Shown here piece after piece: positions 15,659 through 22,370 of a stretch of 22,370 nt of DNA. Below the pieces are notes generated by a model, which saw only the letters and a list, made by a program, of their open reading frames with translations, had not been told where the DNA came from and did not search any database. Location: contig CAYOXD010000047.1 of the NCBI GenBank assembly GCA_964407825.1, positions 1 through 22,370 of the forward strand. Reading direction: 5' to 3'. This stretch comes from CAYOXD01 sp964407825. Lineage in GTDB: Bacteria > Desulfobacterota > Desulfobacteria > Desulfobacterales > JAFDDL01. Within the stretch, counting starts at the first letter, position 1. The number at the start of each line of letters is the position of its first letter. Both the position numbers and the translations under genes were made by a program.

Positions 15659-15698
15659 TTGGTTCCATTCCGAATGACCCCTGCAAGGAGGCGCCTCA

Positions 15699-16013
15699 AT
15701 GGACAGACAGCCATTGAACAGATGCGTGCATATCGGTGAAATCCTCTCCCATCTCCTTCGGCAGCACGGCAGGGACAGCGGCAAGGAGCTGACCCGGATC
15801 CAGGAGCTCTGGGACGATACGGTCGGCGCCGGGATCGCGTGTAACGCGCGGCCTGTTGCCTACAAGAAAAAGCTCCTCTATGTCAGTTCGGACAATTCCA
15901 TATGGATCCAACACCTGCAGTTCCTGAAGAAGGATATCATAGCGGGAATCAACCACGCCCTGGGGGGCGAGTGGGTAACGGATATCAAGTTCAGGATCGG
16001 CCGGATGCCGTGA
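15699..16013 (+). CDS. DUF721 / DciA-like protein
   Basis: This 104-residue protein fits DUF721, the family that includes DciA, the ancestral loader or activator of the replicative helicase DnaB. Seen features are an N-terminal helix (HIGEILSHLLRQHG), then RIQELWDDTVGAGIACNARP (W..vvG..ia.ht.P in the family), KKKLLYVSSDNSIWIQHLQF (L.V.v.ss.Wa.qL), and KDIIAGINHALGGEWVTDIKFRIG. The start is supported by AAGGAGG seven bases before the ATG. Its stop overlaps the methyltransferase start as GTGA. Whether this copy is the helicase operator or a paralogue cannot be told here. Confidence 0.85.
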   Translation: MDRQPLNRCVHIGEILSHLLRQHGRDSGKELTRIQELWDDTVGAGIACNARPVAYKKKLLYVSSDNSIWIQHLQFLKKDIIAGINHALGGEWVTDIKFRIGRMP

Positions 16014-16732
16014 CGCCCTGGACCACCGACACGTTCTTCAACGGCCGGATCCGGCTGATCCAGGAGCGGGCCGGGTACCGCTATTCCATCGATGCCGTCA
16101 TTCTGGCCGACTATGCATCCCGGTTTCAAGGGCAACGGGTGCTGGACCTGGGGGCCGGTTGCGGCATCATTCCCCTGATCCTGGCTTACCGGAATCCGGC
16201 CGTTCAGATCTTCGGTGTGGAGGTGCAAAATGCCCTGGCACGCTTGGCTGCCGAGAATGTGAGAGCGAATGGCATGCAGGCGCGCATCGTGATTCTTCAC
16301 GATGATATGAAGCGTCTCCATACAGGCCTGACCGGCGGGCCGGTGGACCAGGTGGTGGTGAATCCTCCCTTCTATCGGGTCGAGGGGGGGCGGATCAATC
16401 CCAATCGGCAGCGCGCGGTGGCCCGCCATGAGCTCGAGGCCCGCATCGGTGATGTGGCAGATACGGCCGGCCGGATGCTGCGGCCGGGCGGGCGCCTGTC
16501 CATTATTTACACGGTGGATCGATTGTGCGACCTGTTGAGTGAGATGCGCCGTGCCGGCATCGAACCCAAGGAAATCCAGCCGATCCAGCCTGCCCAGGAT
16601 ATTTTGCCCAAGCTGGTACTGGCCTCCGGCATAAAAGGCGCCAGGGCGGGCTTAAGGCTTCTGGCGCCCCTGGTGCTCCATACACCCGACGGTGCTTACA
16701 GCGAAGCGGCGGCTCGAATGTTTCTGGCGTAG
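16010..16732 (+). CDS. TrmN6-like tRNA1(Val) adenine-N6-methyltransferase
   Basis: I start this 240-residue protein at GTG 16010, overlapping the DUF721 stop; the longer open frame upstream is shadow coding. TTDTFFNGRIRLIQERAGYR and YSIDAVILADYA match the N-terminus of the YfiC/TrmN6 family. VLDLGAGCGIIPLILA (44-59) is the SAM-binding motif I, and VVNPPFYR (about 116-123) is the catalytic N-P-P-F/Y motif of N6-adenine methyltransferases. In E. coli the enzyme methylates A37 of tRNA1(Val); specificity here is inferred. It ends 82 bases before the convergent DUF1015 gene. Confidence 0.88.
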   Translation: MTPWTTDTFFNGRIRLIQERAGYRYSIDAVILADYASRFQGQRVLDLGAGCGIIPLILAYRNPAVQIFGVEVQNALARLAAENVRANGMQARIVILHDDMKRLHTGLTGGPVDQVVVNPPFYRVEGGRINPNRQRAVARHELEARIGDVADTAGRMLRPGGRLSIIYTVDRLCDLLSEMRRAGIEPKEIQPIQPAQDILPKLVLASGIKGARAGLRLLAPLVLHTPDGAYSEAAARMFLA

Positions 16733-16755
16733 ATGCCGGGGCATGGGCGCGTCCG

Positions 16756-16775
16756 TATCGGGTCCTGGACCGATA
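16756..16775. repeat. Small inverted repeat between convergent genes
   Basis: TATCGG-G-TCC and GGACCGATA flank a central T, giving a near-palindrome in the 82-base gap between the methyltransferase and DUF1015 genes. There is no T tract, so I do not call a terminator. Confidence 0.3.
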
Positions 16776-16814
16776 TCGACATTCAGCTTCCGAGTCCAAC
16801 CCCACCGAAATCAG

Positions 16815-18128
16815 TTATGGCAGCAGGTCGTTTAGCACCTGGCCGGTCAGCACCTTGGGATAGAAATAGGTGGTCTTGCGGGGCATGATCAGCCCCTCTT
16901 CGGCCACCCGCCGCACCTGCGCGATGCTGGTGGGTTTCAGTATAAATCCCATATCCCCATCTCCGGATTCAATGGCGTCGAAGGCGGCATCGGCCTCGCT
17001 GGTGTATCGGATGGACGCCTCGTTGTCCAGCCGCTGCTGATCAAATCCGAGAATTTCCATGAAAATCAGCCGGGTGAGCACCGTCACATCCAGGTCCCGA
17101 AGGGCAGGGGGGAGCTCTTCGTGAAACAGCCGGTCCATGACATCAGGCTTGAGGGTCAGGAGGTAGGGGGACGGATCGTTTTTGATCACCACACCGATTC
17201 GGCTTCCCGCGTCTGATGTCATTTCCGATTGCAACCGGCTGCGGCCCTCCGGTCCCGGCGGCAGGGGTGTGATATGGAAAAATGGAGCCGCCTTGGACAG
17301 GAAGCCCTCCATATCGCCGGGCGCCACCTCGGTCAGGATGCGGTGCGCCGGCAGGATGACCAGACCCGGATCATCGACGCTCGACAGCGACATCATGATG
17401 AAATTGGCCGGGTGGGCGTCGTTGAAATCCGGCTGGGTCTGCCTCAGCCAGTTCCGGTAGTTGAGCGCTGTTTCGTAGCGGTGGTGCCCATCCGCGATGA
17501 ACAGCGGGCGCTCGTTAAATGCCGCTTCGATCGACCGGTGCAGATCCGGATCGGTCAGACGCCACATGAAATGCCGATGATTCGCGTCATCGATGAAATC
17601 CATCTCCGGGGCATAGGGGGCGCTGGCCGATATCAGCGTTTGCAGGATGTCTCCGGGATCGGTGTAGAGGGAAAAGATCGGGCTGAAGTTCGCATGGCAG
17701 CGCTTCAACAGTTCCAACCGTTCGGATTTGACCTTCGAGAAGGTCCGTTCATGGGGAAGGATGATTTTTTTTTCAAAGGGCTCCAGGGCCACCCGGGCAA
17801 TGAGGCCGTAGCGCCGGAGGGTCTCCCCTCGGACCGGAAATTCTACGGCGGTGAGGTACAGGGCTGGTAAGGGCGCTTTTTGGAGCACGCCGGAGGCGAG
17901 CCATTGCCGGTACCATGCGGCTGCCCGGGTGTGGGGAGTGTCCTCCGGGGTATCGGCATCGGTGGATTTGCCCAGGATCAATCGGATGATGTTGTGTGGA
18001 TGCCGCTCGTGAAAGGCGTCCCGCTTGGCCGGTGGGATGACGTCATAGGGCGGCGTGGTGACGTCCGCGTAGCTGTCGATTTTGTCCGGGTTGTAGTGAA
18101 TCCCCTGGAATGGGAGAATTCGAGCCAT
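16815..18128 (-). CDS. DUF1015-family protein
   Basis: This 437-residue protein matches DUF1015 throughout. It starts ARILPFQGIHYNPDKI, then VTTPPYDVIPPAKRDAFHER and HPHNIIRLILGK, has the family's YRTxxxx-like LYLTAVEFPVRGETLRRYGL and VALEPFEKKIILPHERTF segments, and FIADGHHRYETALNYRNW in the middle, which is the signature DGHHRY motif. It ends GLIMPRKTTYFYPKVLTGQV. The function is not established; structures of the family suggest an enzyme, and the conserved His/Asp/Arg motif supports that. It is convergent with the methyltransferase gene, and its start has AAGGA eight bases upstream. A weak promoter is seen at 18176-18204. Confidence 0.92.
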   Translation of the reverse strand: MARILPFQGIHYNPDKIDSYADVTTPPYDVIPPAKRDAFHERHPHNIIRLILGKSTDADTPEDTPHTRAAAWYRQWLASGVLQKAPLPALYLTAVEFPVRGETLRRYGLIARVALEPFEKKIILPHERTFSKVKSERLELLKRCHANFSPIFSLYTDPGDILQTLISASAPYAPEMDFIDDANHRHFMWRLTDPDLHRSIEAAFNERPLFIADGHHRYETALNYRNWLRQTQPDFNDAHPANFIMMSLSSVDDPGLVILPAHRILTEVAPGDMEGFLSKAAPFFHITPLPPGPEGRSRLQSEMTSDAGSRIGVVIKNDPSPYLLTLKPDVMDRLFHEELPPALRDLDVTVLTRLIFMEILGFDQQRLDNEASIRYTSEADAAFDAIESGDGDMGFILKPTSIAQVRRVAEEGLIMPRKTTYFYPKVLTGQVLNDLLP

Positions 18129-18175
18129 GAGATAAATCCTTTGCGCAAATTTTCAACTAAAAATTAATGAAAATA

Positions 18176-18204
18176 TAAATAAATGTGATAACAAGCGGTT
18201 ACAA
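18176..18204 (-). promoter_or_regulatory. Possible promoter of DUF1015 gene
   Basis: On the minus strand, TTGTAA (18199-18204) and TATTTA (18176-18181) are 17 bases apart in a markedly AT-rich stretch upstream of the DUF1015 ATG. Both boxes match consensus at four of six positions. Confidence 0.35.
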
Positions 18205-18265
18205 TGACCATAGACGGCCAATCGATACTATAATCCGCCCGTTGGATCAAGCTCGAATTAGGGGG

Positions 18266-18294
18266 TTGACACCCACCGGGGAAAACGCTAAAAG
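18266..18294 (+). promoter_or_regulatory. Sigma70-like promoter of tRNA-Ser pair
   Basis: TTGACA (18266-18271) and TAAAAG (18289-18294) are exactly 17 bases apart, about 30 bases before the first tRNA-Ser. A perfect -35 box fits stable-RNA expression. Confidence 0.65.
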
Positions 18295-18326
18295 AACCCC
18301 CTTAAGGATTTGTCGTGGAGGGTGAT

Positions 18327-18419
18327 GGAGAGGTGGCCGAGTGGCTGAAGGCCCCGCTCTCGAAAAGCGGTATCCTGCTAATCCCGGGATCGTGGGTTCG
18401 AATCCCACCCTCTCCGCCA
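18327..18419 (+). tRNA. tRNA-Ser (anticodon CGA)
   Basis: The acceptor stem GGAGAGG pairs with CCTCTCC (18409-18415), followed by discriminator G and an encoded CCA (18417-18419). The anticodon arm is CCGCT-loop-AGCGG with CTCGAAA in the loop, giving anticodon CGA at 18361-18363 (reads UCG). The long variable arm of class II tRNAs is present (GTATCCTGCTAATCCCGGGATC), and the T arm reads GTGGGTTCGAATCCCAC. It lies 22 bases before a second tRNA-Ser. Confidence 0.97.
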
Positions 18420-18441
18420 AACCACGGAATTCCAGATGTAT

Positions 18442-18535
18442 GGAGAGATGACCGAGCTGGCCGAAGGTGCACGACTGGAAATCGTGTGTGCTGTTAATAG
18501 CGGCACCGAGGGTTCGAATCCCTCTCTCTCCGCCA
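18442..18535 (+). tRNA. tRNA-Ser (anticodon GGA)
   Basis: GGAGAGA at 18442 pairs with TCTCTCC (18525-18531), with discriminator G and encoded CCA (18533-18535). The anticodon arm CACGA-CTGGAAA-TCGTG gives anticodon GGA at 18477-18479 (reads UCC and UCU). A long variable arm follows (TGTGCTGTTAATAGCGGCAC), then the T arm AGGGTTCGAATCCCT. It is probably co-transcribed with the preceding tRNA-Ser from the 18266 promoter. Confidence 0.97.
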
Positions 18536-18759
18536 CCTCGGCCCTGTGAGGCGCCTTGCCTCTTCTCCGTTGGCGTTCCGCTGCAGTTTTCTGTATGACT
18601 GCCCACCGAAAGCATTTGTTCATTCCTCTGGAGATTCGATTTGCGGCACTTTTCTCTGTGATCTCCATGTCCCCTGTGGTATCAACAAGATCCGGCCTTG
18701 ATCCTGGAGGTTGGAATATCAAAGGGGCGCACCCATTTCGGTAAAGGAAAAGCCGGATC

Positions 18760-20451
18760 ATGTCCTATCTCGTTTTAGCAAGAAAGTATCGACCGCAAAC
18801 CTTCGAGGAGGTGGTGGAGCAGGACCATGTGACCCGGACCCTCGCCAATGCCATCAGCTCCGGCCGCGTCGCCCATGCCATCCTTTTTTCCGGCCCCCGC
18901 GGCACAGGCAAGACCACCATTGCCCGGATTCTGGCCAAGGCCATGAACTGCCGGGAGGGCCCGCGGCCCGTTCCCTGCAATGCCTGCCAATCCTGCCGGG
19001 AGATCACGGCCGGGAGCGCGGCGGACGTGTTTGAAATCGACGGGGCCTCCAACAACAGTGTGGACCAGGTTCGCGAGCTTCGGGATAACGTCAAGTTTAT
19101 GCCGGCCCACAGCCTGTACAAGATTTACATCATCGACGAGGTCCACATGCTGAGCACCGCCGCCTTCAATGCGCTTCTGAAGACGTTAGAGGAGCCTCCC
19201 GCCCATGTGATGTTCTTTTTCGCCACCACCGAGCCCCACAAGATTCCCATCACGATTCTGTCCAGATGCCAACGCTACGATCTGCGCCGGATCGACCTCA
19301 AGGCTGTAGTGACGCACCTTGCCGGATTGTGCCGGGCTGAATCCGTGGAATTTCCAGAGGAGAGCCTGTGGCTGATCGCGCGGCAGGCGGGCGGAAGCAT
19401 GCGGGACGCCCTGAGCCTGCTGGACCAAATGATCTCCTCCGCCGGCGGACCCATCCACCATGAGCAGGTCCTGGATCTTCTGGGAGCCGTGGATTCCCGG
19501 ACGCTCTTTCGCATTTCGGGCGCGGTCCTGGAACGGGATATGGCTCAGCTTCTCGAGATACTGGACGACGCTTACGCCAGAGGCCGGGATCTGAAACGTC
19601 TGTATGCGGATCTAATCGGCCATTTCCGGGACCTCCTGGTGATCAAGGTCACGAAGACCCCAGCGCAGCTGGTAAATTTGTCTGAGCCGGAAATCCGCTC
19701 TGCCCAGGAGCAAATCCAGTCCATATCCACGTCCGAGCTGACCCAATGGCTCGACCAGCTCATGAAGGAGGAGCCTGGCATCCGGTTTTCGGCCCAGCCC
19801 CGGCTGGCCCTTGAAATGGCCTTTATCCGTCTGGGGCTTCTGCGGCCGGCCCTTCCCATCGAAACCCTCATCGGCGGGCTGGATGCTTTGCGGAAGGATC
19901 TTTTCAGAAATCCGGGCGGAGCCGTGTCGGGCACAGAACCGGACCGATGCGAGGGGCTCCCGGCCAGCGGCGAAGGACGCTCGGTGTCCGGCCCATCGAT
20001 GGTCGAACCGGTGCAGGGGGATGCCCCCGGAAGGGCAAAAGCCCCGGACAACGACAGACAGGGTGCCGAGGCTCCCCTTTCACTTGACAGCGCATGGCAG
20101 GCTATTTTAAATCGGATTTCCCGCGAATTCCCATTCCTGTCGCCGAACCTCGCTGAAAGTGTTGCTGTGGGGCTTTCCGGGGATGTCCTGCAAGTTGAGA
20201 TTTCCGGCACCCAGTTTCAACTGTCGCAGGTACAGCGGGAGAAAAACCGGGAGATACTGACCCGGGTTTGCAGCGCCCAATTCGGACGGCCCTTGAAGGT
20301 TCAGGTCAGGGCCGGGATCGCGGCGGTCTCTGAAAATCCGGACACTGGGGATGAAAACAAGAAACGCAGAACCGAGGCGCTGGCACATCCCCTGGTTTCA
20401 GAGGCGGTCGAGATCTTCGAGGGAAAGGTGATAGACGTCAAATTGCTTTGA
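18760..20451 (+). CDS. dnaX: DNA polymerase III subunit gamma/tau
   Basis: This 563-residue clamp-loader ATPase begins MSYLVLARKYRPQTFEEVV, as usual. Walker A GPRGTGKT is at 45-52, a zinc-binding set C64, C73, C76, C79 follows, then FEIDGASNNSVDQVRELRD, Walker B IIDEVHM at about 125-130, FFATTEPHKIP and the sensor SRCQRYDLRR. Residues about 180-365 are the lid and collar domains. A polar, Pro/Gly-rich linker near 375-440 leads to a C-terminal DnaX-like domain (WQAILNRISREFPFLSPNL and VLQVEISG). I see no slippery A6-G type frameshift site, so only the full-length tau form is predicted. It heads an operon with ybaB, recR and two further genes. Confidence 0.97.
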   Translation: MSYLVLARKYRPQTFEEVVEQDHVTRTLANAISSGRVAHAILFSGPRGTGKTTIARILAKAMNCREGPRPVPCNACQSCREITAGSAADVFEIDGASNNSVDQVRELRDNVKFMPAHSLYKIYIIDEVHMLSTAAFNALLKTLEEPPAHVMFFFATTEPHKIPITILSRCQRYDLRRIDLKAVVTHLAGLCRAESVEFPEESLWLIARQAGGSMRDALSLLDQMISSAGGPIHHEQVLDLLGAVDSRTLFRISGAVLERDMAQLLEILDDAYARGRDLKRLYADLIGHFRDLLVIKVTKTPAQLVNLSEPEIRSAQEQIQSISTSELTQWLDQLMKEEPGIRFSAQPRLALEMAFIRLGLLRPALPIETLIGGLDALRKDLFRNPGGAVSGTEPDRCEGLPASGEGRSVSGPSMVEPVQGDAPGRAKAPDNDRQGAEAPLSLDSAWQAILNRISREFPFLSPNLAESVAVGLSGDVLQVEISGTQFQLSQVQREKNREILTRVCSAQFGRPLKVQVRAGIAAVSENPDTGDENKKRRTEALAHPLVSEAVEIFEGKVIDVKLL

Positions 20452-20463
20452 GGAGGTGGATTT

Positions 20464-20775
20464 ATGAAGGGTATGGGAAAAATGATGAAGCAGGCCCAGC
20501 AGCTTCAGGCCAAGCTGGTGAAGATGCAGGAGGAGGCGGCCCAGCTGACGGTGGAGGCCTCCTCCGGCGGCGGAATGGTGAAGGTCGTGGCAAACGGGCG
20601 TCAGCAGATCGTCTCCATCAGCATCGAAAAAGAGGTGGTGGACCCCGATGATGTGGAGATGCTCCAGGACCTGGTGACGGCCGCCGTGAACGATGCGCTG
20701 GCAAGGAGTCAGGAGATGGTCAACGAAAAGATGAATCAGCTCACCGGCGGAATGAGTATCCCCGGTCTTTCATAG
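20464..20775 (+). CDS. ybaB: YbaB/EbfC nucleoid-associated protein
   Basis: This 103-residue dimeric protein binds DNA and is classically found between dnaX and recR. It shows the expected MKGMGKMMKQAQQLQAKLVK N-terminal helix, the beta sheet VEASSGGGMVKVVANGRQQI, then SISIEKEVVDPDDVEMLQDL, and the C-terminal helix with LTGGMSIPGL. The start is supported by AGGAGGTG at 20451-20458. It is separated from dnaX by 12 bases and from recR by 8. The exact role in the cell is not settled for the family. Confidence 0.96.
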   Translation: MKGMGKMMKQAQQLQAKLVKMQEEAAQLTVEASSGGGMVKVVANGRQQIVSISIEKEVVDPDDVEMLQDLVTAAVNDALARSQEMVNEKMNQLTGGMSIPGLS

Positions 20776-20783
20776 GGGGTGTC

Positions 20784-21383
20784 ATGGGCCACTATCCGGC
20801 ATCCCTGACAAGGCTTATCAAAAATTTTTCGAAGTTGCCCGGCATCGGCGAGAAAACGGCCGAGCGGCTGGCGGTTCACATTCTACGCTCCCCGCGGCAG
20901 GCGGCCGAGGCCCTGTCCCAGAGCATCATGGCGGTAAAGGATACCATCCGGCTGTGCAGTCAGTGCTTTTCCCTGAGTGATACGGCCCTTTGCGCCCTGT
21001 GCAGCGACAAGGGACGGGACCAGTCCCAGGTATGCGTGGTGGAACAGCAGGCAGACATGGCCTCCATCGAAAAGGCCGGGGCCTTTAACGGTCTGTATCA
21101 CGTCCTGTGCGGGGTCCTGTCTCCCCTGGACGGCATCGGGCCGGATGATATTCGGATCCGGGAACTGGTGTCCCGGGTCCGGGGCGGCAAGGTCCGGGAG
21201 GTGGTCTTGGCCACGGGGACGAGCCTGGAGGGGGACACTACGGCCGCCTACATCGCCAAACAGCTGGAAGTCTTCTCCGTCAAGGTCACCCGTATCGCCA
21301 CCGGCGTCCCTGTGGGCGGCGATCTGAAGTATGTGGACCAGATGACCCTCAAAAAAGCTCTGGAGGCGCGACATGACCTCTAA
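20784..21383 (+). CDS. recR: Recombination mediator RecR
   Basis: This 199-residue protein works with RecO (and RecF) to load RecA at single-strand gaps. It has the helix-hairpin-helix LPGIGEKTAERLAVHIL at about 18-34, a zinc finger from C58, C61, C70 and C73, and a Toprim domain starting VCVVEQQADMASIEKAGAFN. The family's GVLSPLDGIGPDDIRI is complete, and the ending RIATGVPVGGDLKYVDQMTL is standard. The usual LATNPTVEGE stretch is LATGTSLEGDTTA here, a modest change. It overlaps the following gene by 11 bases. Confidence 0.97.
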   Translation: MGHYPASLTRLIKNFSKLPGIGEKTAERLAVHILRSPRQAAEALSQSIMAVKDTIRLCSQCFSLSDTALCALCSDKGRDQSQVCVVEQQADMASIEKAGAFNGLYHVLCGVLSPLDGIGPDDIRIRELVSRVRGGKVREVVLATGTSLEGDTTAAYIAKQLEVFSVKVTRIATGVPVGGDLKYVDQMTLKKALEARHDL

Positions 21384-21786
21384 CCCATCTCACTCCGATT
21401 TTTTCCAGTGCCAACGATGCAATGCCTGCTGCCAGGGGTATGGCGGCACATCCCTGACGGATGCGGATATTGTGGCGATTGCCGAGTTCATCGGGGTGTC
21501 CCCCCGGCGCTTCCTCGAGGATTATTGCCATGTTTCCGGGAATCGCGTGGTGATCGGCCAGGCGGAAGACGGGAATTGCCACTTCTTGAAAGACGGGTGT
21601 GGCATTCATCCGGTGAAGCCCCGCATGTGCCGCGCGTGGCCCTTTATTCCCAGCGTGGTGAAGGCACCGGAGAACTGGTGGCACATGGCCAGTGTATGCC
21701 CCGGCATGCGCACCGGATTTTCAGAGGCCCAGGTGGCGGCCTGCGTTTCGCGGGTGCTGGCGGAGCTCGGGGATGCCTCTCCATGA
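21373..21786 (+). CDS. YkgJ-family cysteine-cluster protein
   Basis: This 137-residue protein belongs to the YkgJ (UPF0153) family, whose members carry a cysteine cluster that probably chelates zinc or iron. The pattern F-x-C-x-x-C-x-x-C-C (C13, C16, C19, C20) near the start, then GNCHFLKDGCGIHPVKPRMC and RAWPF, is the family signature. The family's function is unknown. GGAGG lies six bases before the ATG inside the end of recR. Its stop overlaps the next start as ATGA, so it is part of the dnaX operon. The surrounding DNA-repair genes do not by themselves give it a role. Confidence 0.9.
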   Translation: MTSNPSHSDFFQCQRCNACCQGYGGTSLTDADIVAIAEFIGVSPRRFLEDYCHVSGNRVVIGQAEDGNCHFLKDGCGIHPVKPRMCRAWPFIPSVVKAPENWWHMASVCPGMRTGFSEAQVAACVSRVLAELGDASP

Positions 21787-22370
21787 GGCTCGGCATTCTG
21801 GATTCGGACCTTGGCGGATTGATCCTCGCCCGGTGGATACGGCAGCATCAGCCCCAGTGGGAGTTGGTGGTGGCGGCCGATACGGCCCGGGCGCCCCTGG
21901 GAAGGCGTACGCCGGAAGCGATCGGCGAGGCTGCCGGCAGGGGGGCGGATTTCCTGGCCGGGACCGGAGTCGATGCGATCGTGATATCCTGCCATGTCCT
22001 GGCGAGCATTGCTGGCGAGCGCCTGGCAAAAACCTTGGAAATGCCGGTGCTGTCAATCTCAGAGGCAGCCGTCTCAGCGGCCGTGGCGGTCTCCCGGAAA
22101 AAACGGTTCGGCCTCTTGGCCGCCCGGGCCACGGTGGACAGTGGCTATTTCGAGGAGGCGCTAAGGCGGCTGTGTTCGGAGGCCAAGGTGTTCTCCGAGG
22201 CCCCCCCCCTGCTGACGCAGCTGGTTGAAGCGGACTGGCTCAAGAAACCGGTGACGGGCATGATTGTAAAAACCTACCTTCGGCCCCTCAAAATCCAGCA
22301 GATCGATACCCTGATTCTGGGATGCTCCCATTTGGTGGCTCTGGAAAAAACCCTTTCCCGCAAGGCCGGT
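21783..22370 (+). CDS. Divergent glutamate-racemase-like protein (partial, 3' end missing)
   Basis: The first 196 codons are present and the frame runs off the window. It begins MRLGILDSDLGGLILARWIR, which resembles the MurI start IGIFDSGVGGL with the catalytic Asp7 and Ser8 kept but Gly changed to Asp. VVAADTARAPLG follows (DTARVPYG in MurI). The first catalytic cysteine, C70, is kept but in ISCHVLAS rather than the usual ACNTASA, and the second, C181, is in LGCSHLVAL rather than LGCTHYPLL. Spacing of C70 and C181 matches true glutamate racemases. It belongs to the Asp/Glu racemase superfamily; whether it still makes D-glutamate for peptidoglycan is uncertain. It is coupled to the YkgJ-type gene by ATGA. 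Confidence 0.75.
   Translation, partial: MRLGILDSDLGGLILARWIRQHQPQWELVVAADTARAPLGRRTPEAIGEAAGRGADFLAGTGVDAIVISCHVLASIAGERLAKTLEMPVLSISEAAVSAAVAVSRKKRFGLLAARATVDSGYFEEALRRLCSEAKVFSEAPPLLTQLVEADWLKKPVTGMIVKTYLRPLKIQQIDTLILGCSHLVALEKTLSRKAG

Noticed and set aside
18536..18759. Possible signal recognition particle RNA between tRNA-Ser and dnaX
   Set aside because: The gap is in the place where this RNA sits in some bacteria, but the conserved GGTCCGGAAGGAAGCAGC loop is absent.
18247..18761. Minus-strand open frames with strings such as RVGFEPTIPGLAGYRFSRA
   Set aside because: These are antisense translations of the two tRNA-Ser genes, a well-known false gene pattern.
18760..20451. Programmed frameshift in dnaX making a short gamma form
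   Set aside because: No A-AAA-AAG type slippery sequence with a downstream hairpin is visible; the longest A run in the relevant part is short.

Overview
The window reads as chromosomal core DNA from a GC-rich Gram-negative bacterium, most likely a sulfate-reducer-type deltaproteobacterium (Desulfobacterota). This placement is an inference. It rests on the mix of a minor-pilin cluster with a PilB/GspE ATPase, HflKC, a DciA-type DUF721 protein, a 32-residue AURKAIP1/COX24 protein, DUF1015, and the chain dnaX-ybaB-recR-YkgJ-racemase. I see no insertion sequence, prophage, CRISPR array or integrase. Junctions are tight, with many ATGA or GTGA stop/start overlaps.

Layout. 1-4124 (+): a minor-pilin operon made of a DUF4124-type secreted protein, a GspH/FimT-type pseudopilin, PilV, a PilW fused to two fibronectin-III-like domains, and a PilX/GspK-like protein. 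4335-6161 (+): the PilB/GspE assembly ATPase. 6307-7164 (+): a periplasmic DsbA-like thioredoxin-fold protein. 7192-9760 (-): a LysM envelope protein, a small unrecognised protein and a BtrH-like cysteine acyltransferase candidate. 9953-11929 (-): groES-groEL with a clear terminator. 12265-13193 (-): an FmdB zinc-ribbon protein and an HExxH protein. 13316-13414 (+): the TTG-initiated COX24-type micro-protein, which shares a bidirectional hairpin with hflC. 13479-15487 (-): hflK-hflC. 15699-16732 (+): a DciA-like protein and a TrmN6-like methyltransferase, divergent from hflKC. 16815-18128 (-): DUF1015. 18327-18535 (+): two tRNA-Ser genes (anticodons CGA and GGA). 18760-22370 (+): dnaX, ybaB, recR, a YkgJ-family protein and a divergent glutamate-racemase-like gene cut by the window edge.

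How the parts work together. The left third builds a type IV pilus or type II secretion-like pseudopilus: minor pilins initiate and tip the fibre and PilB powers assembly. The middle is envelope and protein quality control: disulfide or thiol chemistry, LysM, GroESL and HflKC. The right third is replication and recombination (clamp loader, DciA, YbaB, RecR) with tRNA genes and tRNA modification. The least explained parts are the BtrH-like gene with its small partner, the HExxH protein beside fmdB, the FnIII-tailed PilW, and the racemase homologue with altered motifs. Promoter calls are by-eye sigma70 matches and are tentative.
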